From Anagrus nilaparvatae (Eukaryota > Arthropoda > Insecta > Hymenoptera > Mymaridae), in contig JAKSXM010000014.1 in the NCBI GenBank assembly GCA_022575985.1, positions 22,320,001-22,384,000 on the forward strand: a stretch of 64,000 nucleotides of DNA, in the 5' to 3' direction. The notes beneath the pieces are model-generated. The model saw only the letters and a list, made by a program, of their open reading frames with translations, was not told where the DNA came from and did not search any database. Positions 22,117 through 35,299 of the stretch are shown here, one piece after another. How positions within the stretch are numbered: position 1 is the stretch's first letter; every line of letters starts with the position of its first letter. The position numbers and the translations under genes were made by a program.

Positions 22117-24470
22117 ATGTAAGAAATATTTAATCATTACAGTTTATGTCTAAATTTATTAATATAATTTATTTTAATTTTATTAAGTTTGTTAACTCTT
22201 CTGATTTTAAATCGTTAAGCAATAATATAAAAAAAGTACGGAATCATAAATTTAAAAAGAATAATTCAATGTATATTAAATACTTGAGTGATAACGACAA
22301 TGTTAATATTACCAAAGAATATAGTATAAAATATAATATATTTGCTGGTATTTGCAATATATACAAAAAGGCATATTTTTATAATATAGTCCAAATCAAA
22401 ACTTACTTGCTTATTCAAAAAACAAAATTATTATTATGAAGTTTATATTAAAATAATAAAAATCTCAACATGTAACTGGCTTATTTATAGAAATAAAATG
22501 TCATTTTACATTCGAGAAAAACGCCATCTATATCTAAACCCAAGAAACTTTTCTAAAATAAATTTAACGAACGATATTTTTTAAATAATTACTAATAGCA
22601 AGAAAAAATCTGAATTAAAGTTAAATGTTAATTTATCAACTAACAAGATAAGAAGTAATTGAATAAAAGTAGAAATTAATTTAGAATCATTAAAATTTAA
22701 TTTAAAACTAAACTGAAAAATATTCAGTAGCCAAAAAAAATGAATACTTAATATAATAAAAAAATGTTGGTAAATAAAATGAAGAAAACTTTTCATTTTG
22801 TATAAATTTTAAACGGAATGCAGCACAACGAAAAGCAGACGCAGGTGTTGCCGGATCTTCTATGTTAATCGTAAAGTCGAGTCGAGTTTATCCTGTGTCT
22901 TTTTTTTAGTAAGTACGCAAAAAAAGGGTATATTATATTATTAACTATAGTTACAGTTACGCACACATACACGTATATTTAATAAAATATATTTAAAAAT
23001 TTCTATGAATGTATAATAACATTTATAAGGAAATGCATTTCTGTATATATAAAAGGACTCGAATAATTTTCTGGCTATATATGAAAATTAAAATTAATTT
23101 AATGATAAATTTAAAATTTATTGAATGAACAAGTAGAATATTTATGTAGCGTATAATTCTAATTATTTATTTTTGTCTAAAAAAAATTTTATTTATTTTA
23201 TTTATTTATTAAGCTTTTTTATTTTTGCTGTTGACGATTGCGGTACTGGTTTAGAAAAGTTGAATACCCGTGAAATTATATTTACAAAAAAAAATTCATA
23301 ATTTTTTTCGCATACTTTAACAATTATAACGTTTTATGTAAATTTATTTTTTTACATAAGTTACAAATATGTATTATAATTTTTATTTATGTGATATGAA
23401 AATTAAGTTTTTTTTACATTATGTAACATGGTAAGGTAAAAAAAAAACATGCGTAACTTTATAAAAATAAAGTTTATTGGTATGTTAATTTTAATTATAA
23501 TATTATTTACATAAAAATTTTTTTTTTCTAGTTTATAAAAAGCTTTTAATTATGTTCTTAAATAACATAAAAAATTATCTTTAAAAAAAAATGTCTGAAA
23601 AGTTTCTTAATAAAAATTAAAAGCTTTAAGCAAAGGATAATTTAATATCGTTGAATGAAAATTTATCAAAAAAAAAGCTTTTTTAGTTACTTACATAGAC
23701 GCAGCATAGAAAGTTAATAATGAAGATAACGTTAGATTGTGTGTGGGTAATGGGTCAAAGTTATTCATCAGTAATCTATCTTGTTTTAAAAGTTTATTAT
23801 TACTCACCTGAAAATTCAAAAGAAAAAAAATGTTAGTTATAAATATATTCACACATACATTATTATTATTATTATTATTATTTCTAAGTATACTACATAT
23901 TATTATATATAAAAGGAAAAAGTTAGTATAAAAAGAGATTAAGTGTAAGTTAATTTGACGCACGCTTCGAACATAAATTATAATGCTCGTTATATTATAT
24001 GCATATTTTATAAATAAATATTTTATTCATTTATTAATAAGAAATATTTCAAATTGCATTCTTAACACCTTACAAATACGTTGGGAAGATATTGTGAAGA
24101 AGAAGTTTAATTCATTTATGCTGTTTTATTTATAAGAGGTTATTTTTTTTTTTTTTTTTATAAATTATCATTTTTTTATGTCCTATCAAATAAACATTTA
24201 TTACTGCGAGTATAAATATATACAAAATTTTGTTTAATTTTTTTTTGTCAAATTAGTGTTCTTTTGAATTAATTATCATGCCTGACAACAATAAGTTTTG
24301 TTCTAAGTTTTTTTTTTACAAATAAATGCTAGTTTTTTAATGAGTTTAAGGATAATATTCAGGGGAAAAAGTTTTATGCAATATATAAGTGTATATAGCT
24401 GAACGTTTTTTCCCGAGTAACTTGCAAAATTTTTGAATAATTTCAAAATGTTGCAAAAAAATTAGAATTA
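22117..24470. other. AT-rich gene-free stretch
   Basis: No gene or structured element is supported. A small GC-richer patch at 22814-22890 and a (TTA)n microsatellite at 23860-23881 are the only landmarks. Confidence 0.45.
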
Positions 24471-24479
24471 GTTTTTCTT

Positions 24480-25130
24480 GTGAGTGGCTAGAAAATTCAT
24501 ATTTCTGCCTGTTGTGCAGTATACAACCGTATACAAGTATACAACCCTTGACTATAGAAAAAGAATGCCGCAAAAAAATGGGCTTGCAGCAAGTGTGATT
24601 CCATTAGCTGCAAGCTGGATTTTCACCTTTGTTGCTAGAAGGTTTCTATTTTTTTTCTTTTTTGATCAAACGATTATGTAACTAAATTGAAAGTTTTTCA
24701 AAATATTTGCAATCGTTTGAACAAAAAAAAAATTCATCTAGCCACAAGTGAAATTTTACTAGCCGCAAGTGAAATTCTGCTAATGGGATTTTTTTCAGTA
24801 AATACCTCAGATGATTATTTTTGTGCCATTTGGGCAATTATTATTTTCCTGACCATGGCTCACAATATACAAAAAATTTTAATACTTTTTGCACTATTAG
24901 TATATTACGACCCATGACCAGAAAAATAAAGAATGGCTTCGCCTCGGAAGGTAATTTACGTGCAATTTGGGGTATTCTTTTTTTATGACCCAGGGTCGCA
25001 TATGATTTTTCTGCATCAGTGGCAAGAAAACTCGTCTTTGCCGGACGCGTAGCGGCCGGGAAATACGTGCTTTCTGACTGCTGACCAGAAAATTTATTTA
25101 CCACTTTCATGATGGTAAAATCGAATTTTC
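24480..25130. repeat. Cluster of dispersed repeat modules
   Basis: Several short motifs recur here and elsewhere. TAGCCACAAGTGAAATT occurs near 24738, in variant form near 24760, and again around 42320. GAATGGCTTCGCCTCGGAAGG (near 24930) recurs at 19800 and, more diverged, at 26405 followed by GGTAATTTACGTGC. ACCATGGCTCACAATATAC and a related block flank the middle. Frames on both strands are therefore repeat-derived. I cannot define element ends. Confidence 0.45.
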
Positions 25131-26581
25131 AAAATTAATGAGTAAGTTGGTTAAAATATACTTGGCTGTAAATATTATTTCCACAGTTATAGATAAAATA
25201 ATTTTAAAAAATATAGCAACCAACTGAATTAGAAAAAACAAGTTGTACGCGTCCAAAAATTCAGTGGTCAAAGCTACAAACCACAGGTATATTTTCCAAC
25301 AAGTTTGAAATATTAATTGATTCAGATTTCTTTAAAAAGTCGTATGCATCTGCATATAAAACAATAATTTTTATTTGAACACATATTTTTTACTTAATGA
25401 CAAACCACACAAGGAATCATTTAATTTATACCATCTGAATGCATAAGAAATTTTTATGGCTACCATGAAATTCGAAAACAGTAAATAAGATAAAAATCCG
25501 TGTAAAATATTTCCGTATACCAACACACGTGTTTTTTTCGTTTAAAGCTGTGGTTTTTAGAAAAACATCTTTATAATTGTTTGAAATAAACCTTTTTATA
25601 ATTATATAGCTTTGATCTGTACTTGACCTGCTTGAAAAATATAGAAAATTGCTAAAATTATAATAATTAATCATATTTATAGTATTATTTTTAGAAAAAA
25701 ATTTATAGAGAAGATTAAATATAGTAATTTATTTATAAAAGATTTTAAATATTTATGTAACTGTATATTCTTAAGCTTATTATTTTAATATTATTTATTA
25801 TCAGAGATTTATTTTATAATAGTAAAAATATTTGTACTTTTTCAAAAAATAGTTGATAAAATATTTATTTATTATTTATTTTATTAAAAAAAGATAAAAA
25901 TGTGAAGATGGCAGAGCTTTTTGATATCAAAATGAATCATTAGTAGCCTCTTATTGTTAGGAGTTTTTATTTGTTCTAGATCTTTTATGTAATAGATTTT
26001 TGAAATAGTATAAAATACAAATAGTATTTTTATATATTTAAGCATAAGCCACGGTATGTACCTAAGAAACTTAAAAAACCCATAAAAATACGTTTTTTAC
26101 ATTTCACTAAATTTTTTCGCCGCTGTGCGACCGGAAAAATCGTGTTTTTGCCATGAACGAAGAAAAATCGTATATATTATGTATATACCTTGTCTATAAT
26201 TATAAAAAACTAGCATAGTTGAGGGCTCCAACCACCCTCCCACCTCTGGTTGTCATTTACTTTGATACTGCACCATTTTCATGATAATTCGTTCGGTGGA
26301 TCTTAATTTATAAAAGTCACACATACAGACACATACGCATGAATATATTTTCAAATATATTATAAAGTAGTAATTTGATATAAATCACGGTTTACCAACA
26401 TCGGCTTCTCTTTAAATGGTAATTTACGTGCGATTTGAGTGATTCTTTGCTTTTCTAGACACGGACTCGTAATATACTAGAAATAAGTTAATTATTTTGT
26501 AAATATGTATATTATTAAAAAGGCCTTGTTTTCATAAAAATACATCTTGCTGCAGTCCTATAACCAATCAATAGGAATACC
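25131..26581. other. AT-rich gene-free stretch
   Basis: No coding signal. Contains a GGTAATTTACGTGCGATTTG block near 26418 shared with the repeat cluster to the left. Confidence 0.45.
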
Positions 26582-26629
26582 GCCGTTTACCCGCGCTTTT
26601 TGTGAAAAGAAAATGCGCGGGTAAACGGC
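26582..26629. mobile_element. Minimal 48-bp palindrome with GCCGTTTACCCGCGC ends
   Basis: GCCGTTTACCCGCGC and its exact reverse complement are separated by only about 18 bases. The same GCCGTTTACCCGCGC terminus begins the 563-bp palindromic element at 51304. This looks like an element reduced to little more than its terminal repeats. Confidence 0.6.
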
Positions 26630-27228
26630 AGTACAATTATTTGTTTCTAGTTAAGGCGAGGGAAAATGACAAAATGTAATTTTTTCATTAAATTTTTATC
26701 ATTGTTGGAGGCTTGTAGGTTGTCACCTAGTTAGAGCACCAAACCAGAAATTTGTGCCCTCTCCTATAGATACTTTTCAGAAATTTAAAACATTTTTTTG
26801 CGGCCCAACTAAAAAAATTTAATAATTGTATATTTTTTTATGCTAAAAATACTAATTTTCTGAAAATTGTATTTTGAGGCCTTCAAGGAGTTGTGCAGTT
26901 CCAAAAAATTTTTTTTTTAAGTACTATGTAATAATACACTAAAAAAAATTCCGGTTGCTGCTAATGGAATCCCAGTTGTTTTTAACAATTGGAAATGGTT
27001 TGGAAAGTAAACAAAATTTATAAAAAATAGGTTTTATTCGTATAAAATGCTAGTAAACCGGCACATTGGTACTTAAGAAAATATTTTTTGTTATTTTTAA
27101 ATGTTGAAAATTATAAAAAACTTAAAAGTTTTCTCGGTTTTTTTAAGCTTCTGGGTGCGTGTTGTGGCTTATGGGTCTAACTCTAACGAGAATTAGTGAG
27201 TTTTTAGACAATTTTTTCTATGATACTA
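26630..27228. other. AT-rich sequence with a dispersed repeat
   Basis: No gene. A block around 27138-27175 (CTTCTGGGTGCGTGTTGTGG and following) recurs near 44085-44115 (TTTCTGGGTGCGTGTCGTAG), marking an old dispersed repeat. Confidence 0.4.
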
Positions 27229-27569
27229 CACTGTAAAAAGTAACTTCCTTAGATTAACAAAAAAAATAGAATATTTTCAAAAAAATTCTCGATTTTTTTT
27301 TTGTGAGTTTATGAAAAAAGTTGTAAACTCACAACTAATTCTCGTTTTACAACTATTTTTTGTAAATTTTCGAAAAAAAATTGTAAATTATCAATTTTTC
27401 TTGCGAATTCACAAAAAAAAATCGAGGATTCTCGAATTTTTCGTTAATATACTAAATTTAGTAAATTTACGATTTTTTTCGAATATTTACAAATTTTTTC
27501 GAAAATTTACTAATTTTTCGAAAATGTTCTAATTTTTTTGTTAATATAAGGAAATTACTTTTTACAGTG
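27229..27569. mobile_element. mariner-like MITE with about 39-bp inverted termini
   Basis: Both ends begin CACTGTAAAAAGTAA and match over about 39 bp with a few differences, flanked by TA at 27227-27228 and 27570-27571. The interior is a set of degenerate A/T-rich repeats around CGAAAATTT and TTACAAATTTT, giving an open but meaningless Phe/Asn-rich frame. It is a non-autonomous Tc1/mariner-type element. Confidence 0.8.
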
Positions 27570-27571
27570 TA

Positions 27572-30500
27572 CTTAGTCTAAGTATGGTTATGGTTATCAA
27601 ATTACTATACTTATTCAGCACTATTAATGCCAAAAAAAAAAATTTTATAATTTAATAACACAAGTAATAAAATTAAGTAATTTTATTCTGAAAAACAAAT
27701 TTATTTTACAATTATACATTAAAACATGATAAAATTAATAACTCATGCATAAAAAACATTAACTTTCATTTTATGTGTAAAAAAAAGTTATTATCTTAAG
27801 TGAGCTTGCAATATCAGGATATCTTTCCAAAAACGTAATAAATAATTTAAATTTTTTTCTTAGCCACACATTAACAGTATAATTTAATTTACCAATAATA
27901 TATCATTTTTTTCAGTTTATTTTATAATGCAATATCTTAAGCAAAAAAAAAAAAAGAAAAAATACCAGGAAATGAATAAATATTTATAAGATTCCTATAT
28001 TTTCTATAATTAAATAAATGGAAGTATATTTTGTACTTAATAAATTACCATATTTTTGTATTACTTAGAGAAATAACAAATATTTCTAGAATCAAAAGAA
28101 ACATTTTTGCTAATTTCTTCTTCTTCATTCCCTTATAAAATCTTTTTTTTATATATTTCTCCATTTTTGAAACACTTCCACACTCACAAGTTAGCAAAAA
28201 TATATAAAAGAAACAAAAAACATATATAGATTGTTGCATACCGACCTATAAAAGAGGAAACCGCGAGTGTTTGCGGAAATTCCACGATACATCAAAGAAA
28301 ACCGTATACAATAAACTTTTGTTAAATAAAAAAAGTAAAAATTTAAAAATTTCAGAATAAAAAAAAGAGCCTCCCACTTAAAAAAAATATCCTTTTTTTT
28401 CTTTAAAATGACCTTGAGAATATGTAATATGAAGGATATAAGCGCCATGTCCCGTTATAATTTATTTTAAAATGCAATTTTATCTCTTTATTTTAAAAAA
28501 GTAGTTCTGTAACTTTTTTTTTGCGATAAATAATTCTTTTATTTCCTATACACTACCTTTTTTTATTTTTATTGATCTCTTCTCTCTCTTTTTTTTTGTA
28601 ATTTACGACATGGAATTTTTGATATACCTTTACATTTCAGGGAAATTTTATTCTCTGTATATTATTACGTCAGGTAGGTAGTAGTAGTAGTTAAAAGCGA
28701 TAACAGAAAAAAATTTTTTTTAGTTTTAATTATTCAAATATATAAGGTGATGTAATTAAATATTTGACCTTGTTTTACTAAAATATTTTTTTTTGTGCAC
28801 CCTAGTGACTTTATTGTTACAATTTCATTGTAGGGGGTACAACTAAAATAAAAAAAAAAACTTGATTTACGTTTGTGTATGTGTACGTCGGAAATGTATA
28901 ATTTTTTTTGTTGTTTTTATGAAAATTTTATAATATACCATGACCTCAGTCATGCTAAGCAAGAAATTTCATTACAGATGTAAAAATTTTAATTAATAAA
29001 AATTGTTTCAATTTGTTTACTAAACCGCACTTGAACTGAATATTTAAAAAAAAAAAAATAATTTATTACTTTCGCAAAAAAAAAAAAAAAAATCTTTGCT
29101 ATTCGCCGCCTGAATTTCCATAATTTAATAAACGCATTTAATAAATAAAAAATTAATAATTCACCTAATTTTTTCTAACGAACAAATAATAATATGTGTA
29201 GTACATAAAAAAATAAAGTATCAGTTAAGTACATAAAGAAAAAAAGCAAAGTAAATTATTTTTTACGGTTATTAACTACATACATATATAATAAAAGCCC
29301 TATATAATATTAAGTGTAACAAAATCGTTCCGCGTGCCTCATTCCTCTTCATTCTATGTAATAAAATACACAGACACATACTAAAAAAGTTCGTCAAGGG
29401 TGCGACTAAACTCATAAACTTTTCCTCTTCCTAGAATTACTCTATTATCGCTCACAACCAATTGTTGGATCGTCAAGCTTTTTTTTTATTTCTTTAAACC
29501 ATTTAAACTAAATATCTGTACACAGAACAATACAAACCGAATAAAATTATTACACTTTATAATGTCAATAAATAAAAAAAAAGGAAAGGATAAAATAAAA
29601 AAAAATTTTTTTATGGCTAAAGTTGATCCTTAATGCTTCGTTTGGGATTTATATACAATTAGCTTTTCAATGTATAGTATGGAGAGATTTGATTTTAATC
29701 GATGAATTTATACTTGTTATTATATCAATATATTATAAAACACTGATAGTATCACTTTCTTTCCTCTTTTTTTTAAATACACTTTTTTTAACAAATCAAT
29801 TAAAGGTTTACTTTTATTAATAAATAATTTAACTTTTATTAAATACATCTAGTGATTGATGTAATGTTTGTTTTCATTTTCTGCCTTTTTTTTCTCTTGT
29901 TGTCTGGTCTATTAAATACACGCTTTTTTTTTTATTTTATTTTATGACCATACATAAATTTTATTGTGTATATAAAAAATTTATTTAAGTAGTATAAATT
30001 TTTATGTGCTGGGTGTATATTGAATGATGTGAGAAAAAATTAATTACACCATTTTTTTTTTAATTGATTAATTATGTTATTTTATTTTATCTTAATTGTT
30101 TATTACATTAATTATTGTACTGAAAATATTTCAAGAATTTTTGCTTGGATTTTTTTTTTGAATTTTTTTATACAATTTTAATGAGTAAATTTTTTTTTTA
30201 ATTACATCTATTAATTTTTTAGTTAAGTAACTGTAAATTTTTTTAATGAAAGTATAATAAAAGTCTAGGATTTAGGATTTTGTGGTTGAGGCTACTGATA
30301 TTAAGATTGAATTTGAGGGTGTCATTTAATAGGCGAGTTTTTGAACTGAAAGTGATTATTCTGTTTTTTTTGATAAAATTGATATTATACTTAAATTGGA
30401 TTGATAAACTTTTCAATTTTTTGATAATAGTTTTAAATTTTTTAGGGCCTAAAAATACTAATTCTATTTTCATTAAAAGTTTTTGTATTTCATTTGTGTG

Positions 30501-31533
30501 CAAACATTTTTTAGACAGCATATATAAGAGTTAAATTTAAATACAATTACAAATATTTTAATAAAGTTTTTTTTATTTCCTAAAACTCATGATAACTAAA
30601 TATAATTTTTTAAAATATTAATAATTTTAATATATTAAAATTGTGCAAAAATTGTGCTAAATTCTATTCTGGCTCTATTCATAAATTTATATGTAATGTT
30701 CTGTGTTCCTCCCCAATAATTTTTTAAAATGAAAGCTTTTCAAACAAAAAAAATGTATTTTAACCATAAATAATTTTATGAAATGATATTTATCAGGTAA
30801 AAATTCCCGCAGGATCCCCAAAAAAATTTCACTTTCCTAACTAGGTGATAAAAATAAATCCTTTATCATAATAACTTGGTTAATGGGTTGAAAAGGAAAT
30901 TGTACAAGATTATGAAATAATAATTTTCCGCCTAAATGATCATTATGCTCTTAAACATAAAATCATACATTAAATTTACAGATGGCGCATTTAAAAAAAC
31001 TAACAATTCACATGATAATAAAAACGTTTCAAGAAATTTTTGATTTGGTTTTTATTGATATGGGACACTGAAATATGATGTCCTTAAGGGAAATAAACGG
31101 TAGTAGTTTTTATTTTTATTTAATAGAAAAAGAGATAAATGTTTGTAATAAAATTAAAGGGACATAGAAGTTAAAGGAAATATTACAGAAAACAGAAAAT
31201 GCTTATCATAACTTGCAGACCGCGCGCCTCCAATCCTTATATTTACGGTTCTTCGTCATAAAGTATTCACAAGCCATTTTACATTACTATAAAACTGTAT
31301 CGATTTACTTTCTGTTCTCTCTACAACTATTACTTATTCTGTACAAATACTTTCCATGTCTATTATTATTTTTATTATTATCTACGTACATTTTGAATAT
31401 TAAAAAAAGCTTTTTAATATTTTTCTAAGGTGAATCAAAAAAAGGGGAATACTATACATTCATGCTGTGATATTCCGGGTTAAAAGAAAGAAACATTCAA
31501 AATAATAATGATCTACATAGAAAATTAAATCGA
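27572..31533. other. AT-rich gene-free stretch
   Basis: Frames here (for example both strands at 30243-30534) are low-complexity and overlap their complements. There is a GTAGGTAGTAGTAGTAG microsatellite near 28674-28691. A modest GC patch lies at 29320-29480. Nothing else is supported. Confidence 0.45.
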
Positions 31534-31595
31534 TTTTACCTTGAATTAATAACACAATTATTATGTAATTAAACCTGTATTAATTCAAGGTAAAA
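31534..31595. repeat. Perfect 18-bp inverted repeat (hairpin)
   Basis: TTTTACCTTGAATTAATA at 31534-31551 and its exact reverse complement at 31578-31595 enclose a 26-base loop. It could be a degraded MITE or a cruciform-forming site; no terminator function is implied. Confidence 0.6.
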
Positions 31596-32514
31596 AAAAA
31601 ATATAAATAAAGACAGGTTAAATCAATTTCCAAATATACATAAGATTGTCCATATAAATCATACAAAAATTTGACACGCCCTATTGTTAAGGAAATTACT
31701 GATTATAACAAGTTTCTTTTTTAAAGAAATTTCAAACATTATAATGCCCGTTTAATGATTGTTTTTGTCTGTATATATTTTTTTAAAAGGCTTAAAAAAT
31801 TGTATATAATTTGTCTAATTATTGGATATGTCAAAACAAATAATTTATTTCATAAAATTTCTTTTTCGGCTTGATTTAAAAATTATCATATTATCCTTAT
31901 AGAGCTTTAAGTAATTAAAATATTTTGCCAATATTTAATTTATTGGCACAATAAAATTTTTGCAAATAATTAAATATCACTTTAAATAAGCCATGTGAAA
32001 TTTATTATTTAATTTAAGGTACAGTTATTTAAAGTTAAATATTCCAATCATTCATATGAATGTAAGAGAAAATTTTAATTAAAAAGAATCAAGATTAACT
32101 TTAATGTAATAAAAGAACAAAAAAACTTTAAACTATGCGAAATGTCGTTACGTATAAAAAGCTTTTATATAAAAAGACTTCAGCGCCGCCCGTCGGAACA
32201 CGTGGAGGATAGATTAGCTTCTGCTTGTTTGATATCAGAGTGCTTTAAGTTTTAACAAATAAAATGTACCCTTGATTACTTTTTAGATTCTGTTGAGCTT
32301 TTTTAGTGAATTCAGTAATATTTAATTTATGCAAAAATTTGAGCTTTTTTTATTTTTAATTTGTATTTTAAGGGTTTATCAGAGTTTGTTTGATGGGTTT
32401 ATTCACATTAAAACACTATTATCATGTAATTATACTTTATGAATTACATTTTGAACACTTAGGATGAAACCTATGCTAATTTAAAAGGTAATTTCACATT
32501 GAAAAATCCCATAA
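31596..32514. other. AT-rich sequence with one GC-rich pocket
   Basis: A GC-rich pocket (CAGCGCCGCCCGTCGG) sits at about 32182-32197 without any clear exon. Otherwise I see nothing. Confidence 0.4.
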
Positions 32515-32582
32515 ACTTACCGTTGCGAGCTGTCTCCCCGTTTTTAATTCAGCGTCGACGGCCACAACCCAGGAATTGCCTA
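32515..32582 (-). CDS. Possible short internal exon (minus strand)
   Basis: On the minus strand a GC-richer segment ends at a good donor (ACG followed by GTAAGT, donor G at 32522 region) and is preceded by TTTTAG at about 32583. It would encode NSWVVAVDAELKTGRQLAT in one open frame, continuous with a 64-codon open frame. Composition contrasts strongly with the flanks. The upstream pyrimidine tract is poor and I find no partner exon, so this may be chance or an untranslated exon. Not recognised. Confidence 0.2.
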
Positions 32583-33125
32583 AAAGCTTTTCTATTTTTT
32601 CGTTGCATCTTGAACTTTGTTGTTTTGTTTTATTTTTTTCGTTATTGCAAATCTTCTTATCACGTATCAAAATTGATAACAAATTCACGTTTTATTTATT
32701 TATTTTTCTGTTTTTTTGTTGCTTAAATTATCAAAAATTCTTTCATAAGAAATCTTTTTGATTAACCGACAATGATATAAACCATACCGTCGGCACTAAT
32801 AAATATCATAATTCACGTCCATAAAAATTTAACAAATATTTCTCATTTATATACCTGCACCTCAAAACATCTGTATTATTACATCCATAAAACTTTTTAT
32901 TTCAAAACAAATAATAATAATAATAAAAATAATAATAATAACAATAAAAAAAAGAAAATAATAAAAATAATTTATTTATTTGTGTCACAAGATTGTCCGA
33001 CAAGACTGGACCCCCCCGTAGTTGGTTGTCAGTAATGGACAATAAAGCCTCTGTGTAGCAATAATAACAATGATAATGAAGTAAAATTTCTGGATGTGTG
33101 AACACGTTGCAATTGCTTACAATAT
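32583..33125. other. AT-rich sequence with (AAT)n microsatellite
   Basis: An (AAT/AATAAT) microsatellite covers about 32908-32975. No gene seen. Confidence 0.5.
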
Positions 33126-33129
33126 CAAT

Positions 33130-33960
33130 AGGCTTATATTTTATCTGTTATATGTTCGCGGGGTAAAAGCAAACTTGTCGGATGGCAATACGTGAGTAAA
33201 ATGTTGGCCGCGGATAGTTTACGGCCTGTGATAGTCCCCACCAATAACCGCCACGCGGCGCTGTTTTCAAGTGTTCTCTTATATTATATAGCCATATCAA
33301 CCCTCCTCTTTTTTTGTTACATATACAATAAATACATATATATTGTTATTAACCCACACCCACCTTCATTTAGTTGTATTTGTAAGTATAGTTTACGATA
33401 TTAAGCCCCCACTGCTCGTAACTCGTGCTCTGTCGTTCTTTTGGTGATGTATGTGAGAAACAAGGATTCTGAGTACACACGAGCGCGCGCTCTTCGATAT
33501 ATAATATGGAGGCGGGAAGAATTTGCGATGTGCAAGAGAGAGTTATATGGGAAGTTTATAGTCATGGAAACGAGATGAAGGATACGTATACACACGTAAT
33601 AACTTACACAGCCGGAATACGGAATTTAGTAGGCAAGGGCGTTGTTAATGGAACAAGGAGAGGGTTCATTCGCAAGACGAGGAGAATATCAAGAATTCGT
33701 GTCCTTCTTGCGCTCGTAAATTTGCCCATTAGTATCTTCGGTCATTTCGCTCAGACTAATGTTTACTGCACTCTGTTCTCATTTCCATCTCTACTTGCGA
33801 AATTCGAGTGCGATAGATTTCTTACGATAGTGTTTCTCTCTTCTGGATGCATTGCAAGTGCAGCGTAAATACAAACAACGCACACACATGCTCTTAAATA
33901 TGCATATATTAATACGAATACATTCAAAGGAGAGCAAGAACGAAGCAACTTTGTTTTCTA
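33130..33960. other. GC-richer, CpG-containing island with 120-codon open frame (33506-33868, +)
   Basis: About 800 bp of distinctly higher G+C, with CpG-rich words such as GAGCGCGCGCTC near 33480. The plus-strand frame 33506-33868 is open for 120 codons: basic in the middle (RRGFIRKTRRISRIR), hydrophobic later. A minus-strand frame overlaps it and nothing resembles a known domain. A TATATAATATGG block precedes the start. I consider a promoter/5' exon or conserved regulatory element at least as likely as a protein. Confidence 0.25.
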
Positions 33961-34647
33961 TCTGATCCGGTTCTTAGCACGTTTGACCGGCAACAATTTC
34001 CTCATAAAGCAATTTTAAATCAGTGATGCAATAGGACACGTGATCAAACGGAAACTTTTATATGCATGACAAAAATTTTATTTAAAATTCCCGCTTCTTT
34101 AACAGTAGTAGTATGTATACCTACATAAAGAAAGCTTCATATTCAAATAAATTTGCGGTTAATATAAGCTCAGAATTGAGCAATTATACCCCCTGTGTAT
34201 TACAAGGAGGTTTTTATACTATATGTATAATTATATAGCTCAACAAGATAAACATCAAAGTAATAGTGATTTGTGGTGGTTATAATAATATCATACCATC
34301 TTTCTTCTTCTCATTCACTTATAATATTTATGCAATTTTAATACAAGGAAAATATTCTTGTATAATTTTACTTCTTGTTGGAAAAAAAAATTGCTTGTAA
34401 AAAAAAACACTTGCTTAAGGAGTTTTTTGTTCCTGGTGTATTTGTTATTACTGACTTACAATTATATTACATTTATGTGCATAAATGTTATGGATGTTTT
34501 TATATAGGTTGAGAGTCAAATTTTTTATATTTATTTGAATTATTTAATTAATTTTTATTTTTATACTTGTGGTACTTTTAGATCAGACATACATTGATGA
34601 TAATAATATCAGCCACTATATTTATTTTTTTGACAACATTAATGCCA
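33961..34647. other. AT-rich gene-free stretch
   Basis: No coding or structured feature seen. Confidence 0.5.
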
Positions 34648-34778
34648 CAGTGGAACCTCCATAATTCGAAACTTATGGGATCGTCTCGTCTCCCTATACT
34701 GTGAATCATAGAGTTTTCTGGTATTCTGGATTTAATGAAATTTCGGTTATTGAGATTTGCATTATCAAGAGTACACTG
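34648..34778. mobile_element. Short Tigger-like MITE relic
   Basis: CAGTGGAACCTCCATAATTCG at the left and CAGTGTACTCTTGATAATGC read inward from the right are degenerate inverted ends of pogo/Tigger type. TA follows the right end, while the left TA has mutated to CA. The 131-bp relic abuts the foldback element that starts at about 34789. Confidence 0.55.
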
Positions 34779-35286
34779 TATAATACTTTATAATTAACCA
34801 ATTAAGTATGTTTTTAATTATTTAAGGGTCAACCAAGGGGTGAAAACAACCCCTAAATTGACATGATGTGAAAAAGTCTGAAAACAAATTTTTTTAGCAA
34901 CTTTTTTCTTTGGTTACTTTTGCATAAAAATGTTAAAACTAAAAAAAATGCTTTTTAACCTATCTAGCGGGAAAACCACCCCCTGCTACCTTTAAAGTAC
35001 CCTTAATTCTTTTGTGTTTTATTTTTTGTGACTTGATTAACTTGTGTCTTTTGGGTAGCTAATTCTGAAAATTAGAGTTTTGAAGCTTTAAAATCATGTG
35101 AACATAGCCCTAAAGATAGAAAAACTACCCCTTTTGAGGGTTTTTCACACTTATCTCGATAACAATAAAAAAAATAAGTAAAAGCAGATCCATTTTTTTA
35201 ATATATAAATTTTATTAATCTGCGACTTTAAAAACATAAAGTAATCAAGTTACAAAAAATAAAACATTTTTCATTAAACGCAAAAG

Positions 35287-35299
35287 AATTAAGGGTACT
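35287..35299. repeat. Left target-site duplication of the LINE
   Basis: AATTAAGGGTACT at 35287-35299 is repeated exactly at 38119-38131 on the other side of the retrotransposon. A run of 12 T (35299-35310) next to it is the polyA tail seen from the plus strand. Confidence 0.85.

Noticed and set aside
30243..30534. Overlapping open frames of 84-92 codons on both strands
   Set aside because: They are complements of each other in low-complexity AT-rich DNA, with no leader, domain or splice context.
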